Source: Bacteroidota bacterium (lineage in GTDB: Bacteria; Bacteroidota; Bacteroidia; Sphingobacteriales; Sphingobacteriaceae). Taken from it: DNA of 64,000 nucleotides. Positions 32,118 through 41,756 of the stretch are shown here, in pieces. Position 1 is the first letter of the stretch. Each line of letters starts with the position of its first letter. The stretch covers positions 1-64,000 of the forward strand of contig JAEYZM010000032.1 of NCBI GenBank assembly GCA_023427985.1. The letters are read 5' to 3'. The notes under the pieces were generated by a model. The model saw only the letters and a program-made list of their open reading frames with translations. It did not search any database and was not told the DNA's origin. The position numbers and the translations under genes were made by a program.

Positions 32118-34982
32118 ATGAACTTAGATATTCTTTACCAAGAAGCGTTCGAAAACAGACACATAGCGCCAAATTCGAACGACACTAAAAAAATGTTGGA
32201 AACGGTTGGGGTAAATAGCCTCGATCAATTGATTGAAGAAACTGTACCAGCGAAAATCCGATTAAAAAATCCACTTAACCTACCTACAGCTCAATCGGAA
32301 TTCGATTATTTGAATAATCTGAAAATCACGGCTTCTAAAAATAAAGTATTCAAATCGTACATCGGCTTGGGATACTACGACACCATTACTCCGGGTGTGA
32401 TCCAGAGAAATATTTTGGAGAATCCAGGATGGTATACACAATATACACCATACCAGGCGGAGATTGCACAAGGCCGATTGCAAGCATTGTTGAATTTCCA
32501 AACCATGGTGATGGATTTGACAGGAATGGAAATTGCGAACGCATCTTTATTAGATGAAGGAACAGCAGCTGCTGAGGCTATGTTCATGCAATATTCAACT
32601 CGCAAAAATGATCATGCAAACATATTCTTTGTTTCAGAATATGTATTGCCACAGACCATCGATATTTTAATAACTCGTGCTAATCCATTGGGTATTGAGA
32701 TTATGGTAGGTAATCACGAGACTGTTGAATTAAACGATAAAATTTTTGGTGCAATAGTACAGTACCCAGCTGCTAATGGTGAGGTATTTAATTATAAGGC
32801 TTTTGCCGATAAGTGCCATGCATTAAGCATTAAGTTAACAGTAGCGGCCGATATTTTAAGCTTAGTAATGTTAACGCCACCATCGGAATTTGGTGCCGAC
32901 ATTGTAGTAGGATCTACTCAACGTTTTGGTATACCGATGGGATACGGTGGTCCGCATGCTGCAATTTTTGCAACCAAAGATGAGTACAAACGTTCTATGC
33001 CAGGTCGTATCATTGGTGTAACCATTGATGCACAAAACGGACAAGCATTGCGTATGGCATTGCAAACACGTGAGCAACACATCAGAAGAGACAAAGCAAC
33101 ATCGAACATCTGTACTGCTCAAGCATTATTGGCGATTATGGCAGGAATGTATGCTGTGTATCATGGACCAGAAGGCTTGAAAAAAATTGCGGGCAGAGTT
33201 CATGGATTGACAGTAAGTTTAGCACAGGCATTGAGTTCATTGGGTTATACCATCGACAATAAAAATTATTTTGATACGATTAAAATTCATGCTGGTGATA
33301 AAGTAGCATCGGTACATAAAGATGCTATTGATCATGAAATGAATTTCCGTTACGATGGAGAATATGTATTTATTTCTTTAGATGAGACAAGTAGTTTGAA
33401 CGATGTAAAAACCATCACTCAAATTTTTGCGCGCATCGTTGGAAAAAATGTGAACGATGTGAATTTTACTAATACCGTTACGGAAAAATTAGGTTCAGAG
33501 AATTTGCGTTCTGGAGAAATTTTAACGCATCCGATTTTCAACTCTCATCATTCAGAGCATGAGATGTTGCGTTATATCAAATCATTAGAAGCAAAAGATC
33601 TTTCCTTATGTCATTCGATGATTGCATTGGGTTCATGTACGATGAAGTTGAATGCAACAACAGAAATGATTCCAATTACATGGCCAGAGTTTGGAAAATT
33701 GCATCCATTTGCACCTACAGATCAAGTAGGTGGCTACATGCAAATTTTCGATGAGTTGGAAAAAGCATTGTGTGAAATTACTGGTTTCCATGCTATGAGT
33801 TTACAACCGAATGCAGGTGCACAAGGTGAGTATGCCGGACTATTGGTAATCAGAGAATATTTAATCAACAAAGGTGAAGGCCACAGAAATGTAGCTTTGA
33901 TCCCATCATCGGCACACGGAACAAACCCTGCAAGTGCAGCCATGGCTGGATTTAAAATTGTGGTGACAAAGTGTGACGATAAGGGGAATATCGATGTAGA
34001 GGATTTACGTGCGAAGGCAATTGAACACAAGGATGATTTAGCTTGTTTGATGGTTACCTATCCATCGACACACGGAGTATTTGAAGAATCGATTCAAGAA
34101 ATTTGCTCGATCATTCATGAGAATGGCGGACAAGTTTATATGGATGGTGCGAACATGAATGCACAAGTTGGATTAACAAGTCCAGCAAATATTGGTGCCG
34201 ATGTTTGTCACTTGAATTTACATAAGACATTCTGTATACCACACGGTGGTGGCGGACCTGGCATGGGACCCATTGGAGTGGCGAAACATTTAGCACCATT
34301 CTTACCAGGACACGCAGTAGTTTCAACAGGTGGCGAAAAAGCAATACATGCTGTATCAGCAGCACCTTGGGGATCTGCAAGTATTTTATTAATCTCTCAT
34401 GCATACATTGCAATGATGGGTGGCGAGGGATTAACGAATGCTACGAAATATGCCATCTTAAACGCCAACTATATTAAAGCAAGATTAGAAAATCATTATC
34501 CAGTTTTGTATTCAGGAAGCAATGGAAGATGTGCACATGAAATGATTTTAGATTGCAGATCATTCAAAAACTTTGGAATTGAAGTGACGGATATTGCGAA
34601 ACGATTAATGGACTATGGCTTCCACGCTCCTACTGTTTCCTTCCCGGTTGCAGGAACAGTAATGATAGAGCCTACTGAGTCGGAACCAAAATCTGAATTA
34701 GATCGTTTCTGCGATGCGATGATTGGTATAAGAAATGAAATTGCAGAAATTGAAAATGGTAGTGCCGATAAAACAGATAACGTTTTGAAAAATGCACCAC
34801 ATACTGCTGCAGTGATTACTGCAAACGATTGGTCGCATCCGTATACGCGTCAAAAAGCAGCCTTCCCATTATCATGGGTGAAGAACAATAAATTCTGGCC
34901 ATCGGTAGCGAGAGTGAACGATACTTATGGCGATAGAACATTGGTATGCGCTTGCCCTCCTATTGAGAGCTACGCAGAATAA
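32118..34982 (+). CDS. gcvP: Glycine dehydrogenase (decarboxylating), P protein
   Basis: 954 residues, full length for a single-chain P protein. GLGYYDTITPGVIQRNILEN and TPYQAEIAQGRLQALLNFQT mark the N-terminal half; the PLP lysine lies in HLNLHKTFCIPHGGGGPGMG (Lys about 703) in the C-terminal half. It decarboxylates glycine and passes the aminomethyl group to the lipoyl arm of H protein; lipA at 57649 supplies that cofactor pathway. A perfect terminator follows at 35006. Confidence 0.97.
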   Translation: MNLDILYQEAFENRHIAPNSNDTKKMLETVGVNSLDQLIEETVPAKIRLKNPLNLPTAQSEFDYLNNLKITASKNKVFKSYIGLGYYDTITPGVIQRNILENPGWYTQYTPYQAEIAQGRLQALLNFQTMVMDLTGMEIANASLLDEGTAAAEAMFMQYSTRKNDHANIFFVSEYVLPQTIDILITRANPLGIEIMVGNHETVELNDKIFGAIVQYPAANGEVFNYKAFADKCHALSIKLTVAADILSLVMLTPPSEFGADIVVGSTQRFGIPMGYGGPHAAIFATKDEYKRSMPGRIIGVTIDAQNGQALRMALQTREQHIRRDKATSNICTAQALLAIMAGMYAVYHGPEGLKKIAGRVHGLTVSLAQALSSLGYTIDNKNYFDTIKIHAGDKVASVHKDAIDHEMNFRYDGEYVFISLDETSSLNDVKTITQIFARIVGKNVNDVNFTNTVTEKLGSENLRSGEILTHPIFNSHHSEHEMLRYIKSLEAKDLSLCHSMIALGSCTMKLNATTEMIPITWPEFGKLHPFAPTDQVGGYMQIFDELEKALCEITGFHAMSLQPNAGAQGEYAGLLVIREYLINKGEGHRNVALIPSSAHGTNPASAAMAGFKIVVTKCDDKGNIDVEDLRAKAIEHKDDLACLMVTYPSTHGVFEESIQEICSIIHENGGQVYMDGANMNAQVGLTSPANIGADVCHLNLHKTFCIPHGGGGPGMGPIGVAKHLAPFLPGHAVVSTGGEKAIHAVSAAPWGSASILLISHAYIAMMGGEGLTNATKYAILNANYIKARLENHYPVLYSGSNGRCAHEMILDCRSFKNFGIEVTDIAKRLMDYGFHAPTVSFPVAGTVMIEPTESEPKSELDRFCDAMIGIRNEIAEIENGSADKTDNVLKNAPHTAAVITANDWSHPYTRQKAAFPLSWVKNNKFWPSVARVNDTYGDRTLVCACPPIESYAE

Positions 34983-35005
34983 TTCGTATGAAATAATTAT
35001 ATTTG

Positions 35006-35036
35006 AGAGGCATTCCATTTGAATGCCTCTTTTTTT
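35006..35036 (+). terminator. Terminator after gcvP
   Basis: AGAGGCATTC (35006-35015), 5-nt loop, GAATGCCTCT (35021-35030), then six T residues running directly into the ATG of the next gene at 35037. Confidence 0.85.
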
Positions 35037-35717
35037 ATGAAAAATTTTCTGTACATCGCTTTTTTCTTTTTACTTAATATCACGTTTGCATTTGCTCAGG
35101 ATTCTACTAAAACACCTGCAGCACTTGAATCTGATCCCGTGCCTTTATATGAACCTCCAATTGTAGATAACATAGAGGAGTATGAAATCTATAAAGACAA
35201 AAGTGAAGTACGTTGGGTTATTAAAACTTTAAGAGGAAATCAAGGCGGTATCATTCAATTAAGAAGTGGCAGAGTATTTTTAAAAGATGGGAAATTATTT
35301 ACAGCTATTTTTAACATCGACATGACAACTGTGCAAATCAATTCAATGCCTCCTGGAATTTTAAATATGCAAGCATTGAATATGATTCGTTCAAAAGATT
35401 TTTTTGATATTTATGCTTACCAGAGTAGCATTCTAGAAATTGCATCCACTAAACAAATAAGCCCTACTCGCTTTGAAGCTGAGGGATATCTTACCATAAA
35501 AGGCGTTAAAAAACCAGTAAGTTTTAATATCGATTGTGAAACGCACGATGGTATTTTTGAAGGTACAGCTCGAGATGTACCTGTTAATAGGGATTCCTAC
35601 AGTATTGCTAATTCTCGAGTAAGCATTAGTCCAGACCTAGAAGAAAGCGTAAACGACTTATTAGAGCCTCAATTTCTTATAAGTGTATATATTGCAGCAC
35701 AAGAAAAGAAAAAGTAA
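35037..35717 (+). CDS. YceI-family secreted protein
   Basis: 226 residues from the ATG at 35037, which begins a signal peptide (MKNFLYIAFFFLLNITFAFA). The YceI lipocalin-like barrel is shown by SEVRWVIKTLRGNQGGIIQL, AIFNIDMTTVQINSMP, RSKDFFDIYAYQSSILEI and ARDVPVNRDSYSIANSR. YceI proteins bind polyisoprenoid lipids in the periplasm. The upstream terminator hairpin occupies the place of the ribosome-binding site, so initiation must be unusual. A longer in-frame start at 35019 lies inside the hairpin. Confidence 0.85.
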   Translation: MKNFLYIAFFFLLNITFAFAQDSTKTPAALESDPVPLYEPPIVDNIEEYEIYKDKSEVRWVIKTLRGNQGGIIQLRSGRVFLKDGKLFTAIFNIDMTTVQINSMPPGILNMQALNMIRSKDFFDIYAYQSSILEIASTKQISPTRFEAEGYLTIKGVKKPVSFNIDCETHDGIFEGTARDVPVNRDSYSIANSRVSISPDLEESVNDLLEPQFLISVYIAAQEKKK

Positions 35718-35818
35718 TTAACTGAAAATCAGATAATTAATATTTTTTACACCCATATACAAAACTATTTTTCTTTAATACATGTTTAAACATTAATTTT
35801 ACAAAAAATTTAAACGTT

Positions 35819-36409
35819 ATGAGAAAATTATTAGTAGCAGTTTTGGTATTAGCAGGAACTGGTGTTTTTGCATCAAATCCAGCAAAAAAAGAAAGCTTCA
35901 AAGTAGATGCTAGCAAAAGTAAAGTTGAGTGGTTAGCTAAAAAAGTAACTGGTCAGCACAATGGTGTAGTAACTTTACAAAGTGGAAACTTAGTAGTTAC
36001 AGATGGTAAAATTGCAGGTGGTTCGTTTGTTGTTGATATGAACAGCATCGTGTGTTTGGATTTAACAGGTGAGTGGAATGAGAAATTAGTAGGTCACTTA
36101 AAGTCAGACGATTTCTTTAGTGTTGCAAACAACCCAGCAGCGAAATTCGACATTACTAAAGTAACTGAAGGAAAAGAAGGTACTACAATTGAAGGAAACT
36201 TAACCATTAAAGGAATTACAAAAACAATTTCTTTCCCAGCATCGGTAAGTAAAAAAGGAAATGTAGTAGTAGCGATTGCAACTATTAAAATCGACAGAAC
36301 AAAATTTGATATTAAATATGGTTCTAAATCATTCATTGAAGGTATTGGTGATAAAGCGATTGACGATGATTTCGAATTAAAAGTAAACTTAGTTGCAACA
36401 ACTAAATAA
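35819..36409 (+). CDS. YceI-family secreted protein, second paralogue
   Basis: 196 residues; signal peptide MRKLLVAVLVLAGTGVFA. YceI motifs: KVEWLAKKVTGQHNGVVTLQ, FVVDMNSIVCLDL, HLKSDDFFSVANNPAAKFDI, and IKIDRTKFDIKYGSKSF. Closer to the canonical family than its upstream neighbour. The two probably arose by duplication and may bind lipids or quinones. Confidence 0.92.
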   Translation: MRKLLVAVLVLAGTGVFASNPAKKESFKVDASKSKVEWLAKKVTGQHNGVVTLQSGNLVVTDGKIAGGSFVVDMNSIVCLDLTGEWNEKLVGHLKSDDFFSVANNPAAKFDITKVTEGKEGTTIEGNLTIKGITKTISFPASVSKKGNVVVAIATIKIDRTKFDIKYGSKSFIEGIGDKAIDDDFELKVNLVATTK

Positions 36410-36429
36410 TTAATTTACAAATTGCATAG

Positions 36430-36460
36430 AAAAGGCTCATAGAAATATGAGCCTTTTTTT
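36430..36460 (+). terminator. Terminator after the second YceI gene
   Basis: AAAAGGCTCATA (36430-36441), GAAA loop, TATGAGCCTTTT (36446-36457), then TTT. Confidence 0.85.
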
Positions 36461-36494
36461 ATTCTCTATTATTTTCTTAATTTGCTAGAGCTTT

Positions 36495-38756
36495 ATGAAT
36501 CAACGACGACTAAACTTTAGCAAAATGCTCAGCATGTTTTTGTTATGCCTACTTATGCATAACATTAGTTTTGCTCACGAGTCCTTAAAAGAACATTCTA
36601 AAGTTAGGATCAAACTTAAATGGTTGCATCAATTTCAATTCGCTGGTTATTATGCCGCACAATTGAAAGGCTATTATAAAGAAGCAGGTTATGATGTAAA
36701 TATCATAGAAGGCACTGCAACATCAGGACCCATCAATTTTGTATTATTAGACTCAGCCGAATACGGCATCTCAGCATCGGATATTATTGAAAGTAGAGGC
36801 AAAGGAAATAAAATTGTTGTACTCGCTGCCATCTATCAGCATTCTCCTTATGTCATCATCAGTCAAAAGGATAAAAACATCGTTCACCCTCGCGATCTCA
36901 TCGGTAAAAAATTAATGGCTGCCAAAGAGCAAGGATTTGTACAATTGAAAGCAATGTTTCAAAAGCAAGGAATCGATGTCAATAAAGTGAACATCATTAA
37001 TCATACTTGGAACAATGCAGATATAACAAATGGATATGCCGATGCAATGACGGGATATATCTCTGCAGAACCGTATCAATTAAGCAAAAAAGGGGTCGAC
37101 TTAAATATTATAAAACCAATAAATTTTGGTGTCGATTTTTATGGCGACATGCTCTTTACTACAGAAAAAGAAATTGAAGATCATCCAGAACGTGCCAAGG
37201 CTATACGAGAAGCTAGTATAAAAGGTTGGGAGTATGCCATTAATCACATGGAAGAAATTGCCGATTATATTTTAACACTCCCTGGTGTTGCGGAGCGAGG
37301 CATTACCAAAGAACATTTAATGTATGAAGCATTGAGTATTCAGAAATTAGTAAAACCAGAAATTGTAGAAATTGGTCACATCAATAAGTCACGTCTCGAA
37401 GAAATGATTAACAATTACAAATCATTTAACGTGGTGAACAAGAATGTCGATTTTAAGAATTTTATTTATCAGGAAAAAAGTGAAGAGCGTTACAATGATT
37501 TATTGAAGATTGTATACTACCTTATTGGATTAATAGCATTAAGTTTTCTTTTGGTGATTGTTTGGAACAGACAGATGCAAAAAACAATCAACAAAAGAAC
37601 GGCGGAACTCAAAAAAGAAGTTGCAATACGAATTGAAGCTGAACAAAATGCAAAGCAAAGTGAAGAGCGATTGGAATTAGCCTTACAAGCTGCCCGACTT
37701 GGGATTTGGGATTCGTATTTAAAAACAGGCTATGTTTATAGAAACGATATCTGGGCACAAATGTTGGGATATAAACCTTATGAAATCACACCCGATTATG
37801 AAGGTTGGCGTAAATTAGTACATCCTGAAGATTTAGAACGCGTAAACGAGTCCATCCAAAAACATATGATTGGGGACACTTTGTATGACAATTACGAACA
37901 TCGACTTATCACATCTAAAGGTGAATGGAAATGGATATTGTCCTTGAGTAAAATAGTGGCGAAAGATGAGAACAATAAGCCAACTCGTTTAATTGGAATA
38001 CACATCGACATTGACGATATCAAGAAAAAAGAAATTCAACTGAAGCATATTACAGAAGAGTTAATGATTACGAATCGTGAATTAGAAAAATTCGCGTACA
38101 TCACTTCACATAATTTAAGAGCCCCAGTGGTAAACATAGTGAGTTTGCTGAAGATGATCGATAAACAAAACATCAAGGACGAAAATAGTTTAAACATCTT
38201 CGATAAAATTGCAACTTCGGTTGAACGATTGGAATCAACACTCAACGATTTAATTGAAGTAGTCTCAGCTAAAAAATTGACCCTTGCAGAAAAAACTACC
38301 GTGTACATCTCTGAGGTCACTAAAAATGTATTGTCGAACTTAGAAACTCAATTGATTAAGGTCGATGCAGAAGTGAATTTAAACTTCAATGCTGCCGATA
38401 GAATTTTGTATATTCGTAATGTATTGGAAAGTATTATTCAGAATTTAATTACCAATGCAATCAAATATCGTTCTTTAGACAGAAGACTACGGATAGAAAT
38501 CTCAACCACTGAAGATCCAGGATATGTGTACTTACGAGTAAAAGACAATGGTCAAGGATTTGATTCAGAAAAATATGGTGAAAAGATTTTTAGATTGTAC
38601 GAACGTCTTCATCATTCCATTGAAGGCAAAGGCTTAGGATTGTATTTAGTAAAATCGCAAGTAGAAGCATTAAATGGAAAAATTGAAGTAAGTAGTATTA
38701 AAAACGAAGGAACTATATTTGTCATATCTATCAAGAAAGAAACAGAAAATGCTTAA
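36495..38756 (+). CDS. NMT1/THI5-like sensor histidine kinase with PAS domain
   Basis: 753 residues. A signal-like N-terminus is followed by a periplasmic NMT1/THI5-type solute-binding domain (about 35-320: RIKLKWLHQFQFAGYYAAQL, and GISASDIIESRGKGNKIV), a membrane helix (about 337-357), a PAS domain (about 393-512: GIWDSYLKTGYVYRNDIWAQ), a HisKA region with the phospho-accepting His in SHNLRAPV (about 538), and an HATPase (NLITNAIKYRS, VKDNGQGFD, GKGLGLYLV). It therefore probably senses a thiamine-precursor-like or other small ligand. It overlaps the receiver gene by 8 bp. Confidence 0.9.
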   Translation: MNQRRLNFSKMLSMFLLCLLMHNISFAHESLKEHSKVRIKLKWLHQFQFAGYYAAQLKGYYKEAGYDVNIIEGTATSGPINFVLLDSAEYGISASDIIESRGKGNKIVVLAAIYQHSPYVIISQKDKNIVHPRDLIGKKLMAAKEQGFVQLKAMFQKQGIDVNKVNIINHTWNNADITNGYADAMTGYISAEPYQLSKKGVDLNIIKPINFGVDFYGDMLFTTEKEIEDHPERAKAIREASIKGWEYAINHMEEIADYILTLPGVAERGITKEHLMYEALSIQKLVKPEIVEIGHINKSRLEEMINNYKSFNVVNKNVDFKNFIYQEKSEERYNDLLKIVYYLIGLIALSFLLVIVWNRQMQKTINKRTAELKKEVAIRIEAEQNAKQSEERLELALQAARLGIWDSYLKTGYVYRNDIWAQMLGYKPYEITPDYEGWRKLVHPEDLERVNESIQKHMIGDTLYDNYEHRLITSKGEWKWILSLSKIVAKDENNKPTRLIGIHIDIDDIKKKEIQLKHITEELMITNRELEKFAYITSHNLRAPVVNIVSLLKMIDKQNIKDENSLNIFDKIATSVERLESTLNDLIEVVSAKKLTLAEKTTVYISEVTKNVLSNLETQLIKVDAEVNLNFNAADRILYIRNVLESIIQNLITNAIKYRSLDRRLRIEISTTEDPGYVYLRVKDNGQGFDSEKYGEKIFRLYERLHHSIEGKGLGLYLVKSQVEALNGKIEVSSIKNEGTIFVISIKKETENA

Positions 38757-39162
38757 AAAATTCAACAACATTCTTATTATTGACGACGACCAGGTGAATA
38801 ATTTCATTGTGAGCAGTACTCTAAAGAAATTACAAATTTCTGAACATATAGATGCAGTGTTGAATGGCTTAGAAGGGATACACTACCTCATCGATAAAAG
38901 CAAATCGGCACCTGAGATGATTCCTCAATTAATTATTCTCGACATTAATATGAGTGTGATGGATGGTTGGGAATTTTTAGAAGAATTTGAAAAATTCGAA
39001 GAAGAATTCAAATCGAACATCAATATATATATGGTATCTTCATCGGTTTATGAAGAAGACATTCAACGTTCAAAAACTTTTGCTAGCGTAAAAGATTTCA
39101 TCTCTAAACCATTATTAGAAGAAACCATTCTTCAAATTTACAATAAGCATTTCAATGAATAA
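38749..39162 (+). CDS. Single-domain response regulator (CheY-like)
   Basis: 137 residues from the ATG at 38749, inside the last codons of the kinase gene. NILIIDDDQVNNFIVSS supplies the acidic pair, LIILDINMSVMDGWEFL the phospho-acceptor Asp (about 64), and FISKPL the conserved Lys. No output domain, as in CheY-like relay proteins. It is presumably phosphorylated by the adjacent kinase. Confidence 0.93.
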   Translation: MLKKFNNILIIDDDQVNNFIVSSTLKKLQISEHIDAVLNGLEGIHYLIDKSKSAPEMIPQLIILDINMSVMDGWEFLEEFEKFEEEFKSNINIYMVSSSVYEEDIQRSKTFASVKDFISKPLLEETILQIYNKHFNE

Positions 39163-39170
39163 CAATAGCA

Positions 39171-39200
39171 GATATGTTAGGCTTTAATGCTTAACATATC
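39171..39200. terminator. Hairpin between convergent genes
   Basis: GATATGTTAGGC (39171-39182), loop TTTAAT, GCTTAACATATC (39189-39200): 11 of 12 positions pair. It includes the stop codon and last codons of the minus-strand MBL gene. There is no clear T-tract, so termination efficiency is uncertain. Confidence 0.4.
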
Positions 39201-39947
39201 TTCTTTCAATTCAAATTGAACACAGGCATTCCGAATGTCGTGATACATCAAACATTTCCAAGATTCTTCAGCAGCTTTGCGACCATAATGTTCGCGTAAC
39301 TCCATACTTTTCCTGCCATCAAAATCATACTTCGCAATCATCTTACGAACCACTTGTATTGCATCTGGCATTACATCGCCACCAAAAAAATACGTTTCAT
39401 GTTCGTGATTGATTTTAAAAACTTGATGGTAGGGGCAATGCGCACCTGTTAACTCAAATGAAATATATTCGTTAATCCAGCCATCGCCATCTATCAATTG
39501 CAAACCAGAATATCTGCGCACAACCTCCAAGCGTTCTTTATGATAGGATCTGGAATCTTTTGTTAATGCATAATTCATCTCCTCTCGCTGTATGAAATAA
39601 TCGGCATTCGGAAATGCAATTTCATATCCCGATGTATTTACTTTTAGCATCCCTCCTGCATGATCGTAATGCAGATGCGACATCAACACCATATTCACAT
39701 CCATCTCAGAATAACCCAATTTCCGTATGGCATTGTGAATCCATAAATTGTTTGCATCATCGGCATAACCCAAACCTGTGTCGATTAAAACCAAATCGGT
39801 ACCAAAATCGATTAAAAAAGGTTGAACCTCAACAAACAAAGAAGCTTTGCGCTCTTCCTTTTTATGAATACTTGGGTCAAATGGGATGAATTTCTTGCTC
39901 GCATCAACACTGTACGAACCCTCACTTAAACTGTAAACTTTTGCCAT
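39177..39947 (-). CDS. MBL-fold metallohydrolase
   Basis: 256 residues. The HLHYDHAGG motif (about residues 90-98) is the H-x-H-x-D-H zinc site; later ligands lie in TGAHCPYHQ and FFGGDVMPD. The N-terminal IDTGLGY and VEVQPFLIDFGTDLVLIDTG are like quorum-quenching lactonase or PNKD-type members. Substrate unknown. Convergent with the receiver gene. Confidence 0.85.
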   Translation of the reverse strand: MAKVYSLSEGSYSVDASKKFIPFDPSIHKKEERKASLFVEVQPFLIDFGTDLVLIDTGLGYADDANNLWIHNAIRKLGYSEMDVNMVLMSHLHYDHAGGMLKVNTSGYEIAFPNADYFIQREEMNYALTKDSRSYHKERLEVVRRYSGLQLIDGDGWINEYISFELTGAHCPYHQVFKINHEHETYFFGGDVMPDAIQVVRKMIAKYDFDGRKSMELREHYGRKAAEESWKCLMYHDIRNACVQFELKEDMLSIKA

Positions 39948-40037
39948 TTATTAACAAAATTCTATAAAATGCTTATAAAATATTCCTCGCCAATTCGTAT
40001 ATTTCGAGTAAAATTTCAATTACTGATCAGCAAAGAT

Positions 40038-41738
40038 ATGGAAAAAAGGTGGGTAGAAAATAAGCTTAACAACCAAGATACAATTACACAGCTTGTTGAT
40101 CAATTAAATATTAACACCATTATTGCCGAATTGTTGGTGAACCGCGGCATCACCAATTACCAAGAAGCCGAGCAATTTTTCCGACCTAAATTTTCGCATA
40201 CACACGATCCATTCCTCATGAAGGATATGGACAAAGCGATTGCAAGAATTAAACAAGCGATAGAAGAAAACGAACGAATATTAATTTACGGCGATTACGA
40301 TGTAGACGGAACTACATCGGTTGCATTGGTATATTCCTTTTTCAAACCGCGCTATTCGAACATCGATTTTTATATTCCCGATCGTTATAAAGAGGGTTAT
40401 GGTGTTTCAAGAGATGGCATCGATTATGCAGCAGCGAATAATTGTAAATTAATCATTGCCTTAGATTGTGGAATTAAAGCGAACGACAAAGTAGAGTACG
40501 CCAATTCTTTGGGCATCGATTTTATTATTTGCGATCATCATTTACCTGCGGAACAAATTCCAAATGCAGTTGCAGTATTGGATCCTAAGCGCATCGATTG
40601 CCCCTACCCTTACAAAGAATTATCGGGTTGCGGAATCGGTTTCAAACTCGTCCAAGCATTTTGCATTTCGGAAAACATCGGCCTAGAGCAAATTGAAAAA
40701 CTGCTCGATTTGGTTGTGGTAAGTATTGCTTCCGATATCGTTCCCGTTACAGGTGAAAATCGGACTTTGGCATACATCGGCCTAGAACATTTAAATAAAA
40801 ATCCACGTCCAGGTTTGCAAGCCCTCATCGAAAAAACAACATGCAAAGAATTGAGTGTGCATGAAATTGTTTTCTCCATTGGACCACGTATCAATGCAGC
40901 TGGCCGTATAGATCATGCGCGTCTAGCCGTTTCATTATTGATTGCCGATGATTACAAGGAAGCGAAATTGTTGTGCGATACCATTGACACGATCAACACC
41001 GAACGTAAAGAGTTTGATCAGAACATTACGATTGAAGCGATAGAGATGATTGAGAACAATTCAATTTTGCGCGCTAAAAAATCGACCGTTTTATACAACA
41101 AAGCTTGGCATAAAGGGGTGATAGGAATTGTAGCTTCTCGATTGATTGACAAATATTATAGACCAACCATTATACTTACTGAATCCAATGGACATGCAGC
41201 AGGTTCTGCGCGTTCTGTGAATGGATTTGATATTTACGAAGCGATAAGTGCATGTAGCGATTTATTGGATCAATACGGTGGACATAAATATGCGGCGGGC
41301 TTGACAATGAAAATCGAAAACATTCCTGCTTTTGTGGAGCGATTTGAATCGATTGTGTCGAGTACCATACAGGATAATAGTTTGCAACAAGAAATTTCAA
41401 TCGAATCGGAATTAAATTTGCAAGAATTTAACACCAAGTTTTATCGTATCTTAAAACAATTTGCACCATTTGGTCCGGGTAATGTGAAGCCTGTTTTTAT
41501 TTCACGTAATGTTCAATTGGCGGCTGAATTAAAAGTAGTGGGCAAGTTAGGTGATCATTTGAAATTTTCTGTAGTACAAAATGGAAGTTATGTATTCGAA
41601 TGCATTGCATATGGCTTGGGGCATTATAAAGAAATATTAGAACAAGTAAGCAAATTTGATATTTGTTATTGCTTAGAAGAAAATACTTGGCGTGATAAAA
41701 CCAGTATACAATTAAATATAAAAGATATTCGCATTTAA
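40038..41738 (+). CDS. recJ: Single-stranded-DNA-specific exonuclease RecJ
   Basis: 566 residues from the ATG at 40038; an upstream in-frame ATG at 39969 lacks family-like sequence. DHH motifs: ILIYGDYDVDGTTS, IALDCGIKAND, IICDHHLP, and a DHHA1 part QYGGHKYAAGLTM followed by an OB-like C-terminal domain. RecJ degrades single-stranded DNA 5' to 3' in recombination and mismatch repair. 18 bp separate it from the lptB-like gene. Confidence 0.95.
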   Translation: MEKRWVENKLNNQDTITQLVDQLNINTIIAELLVNRGITNYQEAEQFFRPKFSHTHDPFLMKDMDKAIARIKQAIEENERILIYGDYDVDGTTSVALVYSFFKPRYSNIDFYIPDRYKEGYGVSRDGIDYAAANNCKLIIALDCGIKANDKVEYANSLGIDFIICDHHLPAEQIPNAVAVLDPKRIDCPYPYKELSGCGIGFKLVQAFCISENIGLEQIEKLLDLVVVSIASDIVPVTGENRTLAYIGLEHLNKNPRPGLQALIEKTTCKELSVHEIVFSIGPRINAAGRIDHARLAVSLLIADDYKEAKLLCDTIDTINTERKEFDQNITIEAIEMIENNSILRAKKSTVLYNKAWHKGVIGIVASRLIDKYYRPTIILTESNGHAAGSARSVNGFDIYEAISACSDLLDQYGGHKYAAGLTMKIENIPAFVERFESIVSSTIQDNSLQQEISIESELNLQEFNTKFYRILKQFAPFGPGNVKPVFISRNVQLAAELKVVGKLGDHLKFSVVQNGSYVFECIAYGLGHYKEILEQVSKFDICYCLEENTWRDKTSIQLNIKDIRI

Positions 41739-41756
41739 TGCGGAAATTAAGAAAGC

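Noticed and set aside
34111..34413. Antisense frame of 100 codons within gcvP
   Set aside because: It is the complement of strongly conserved gcvP coding sequence around the PLP lysine; long antisense frames are common there.
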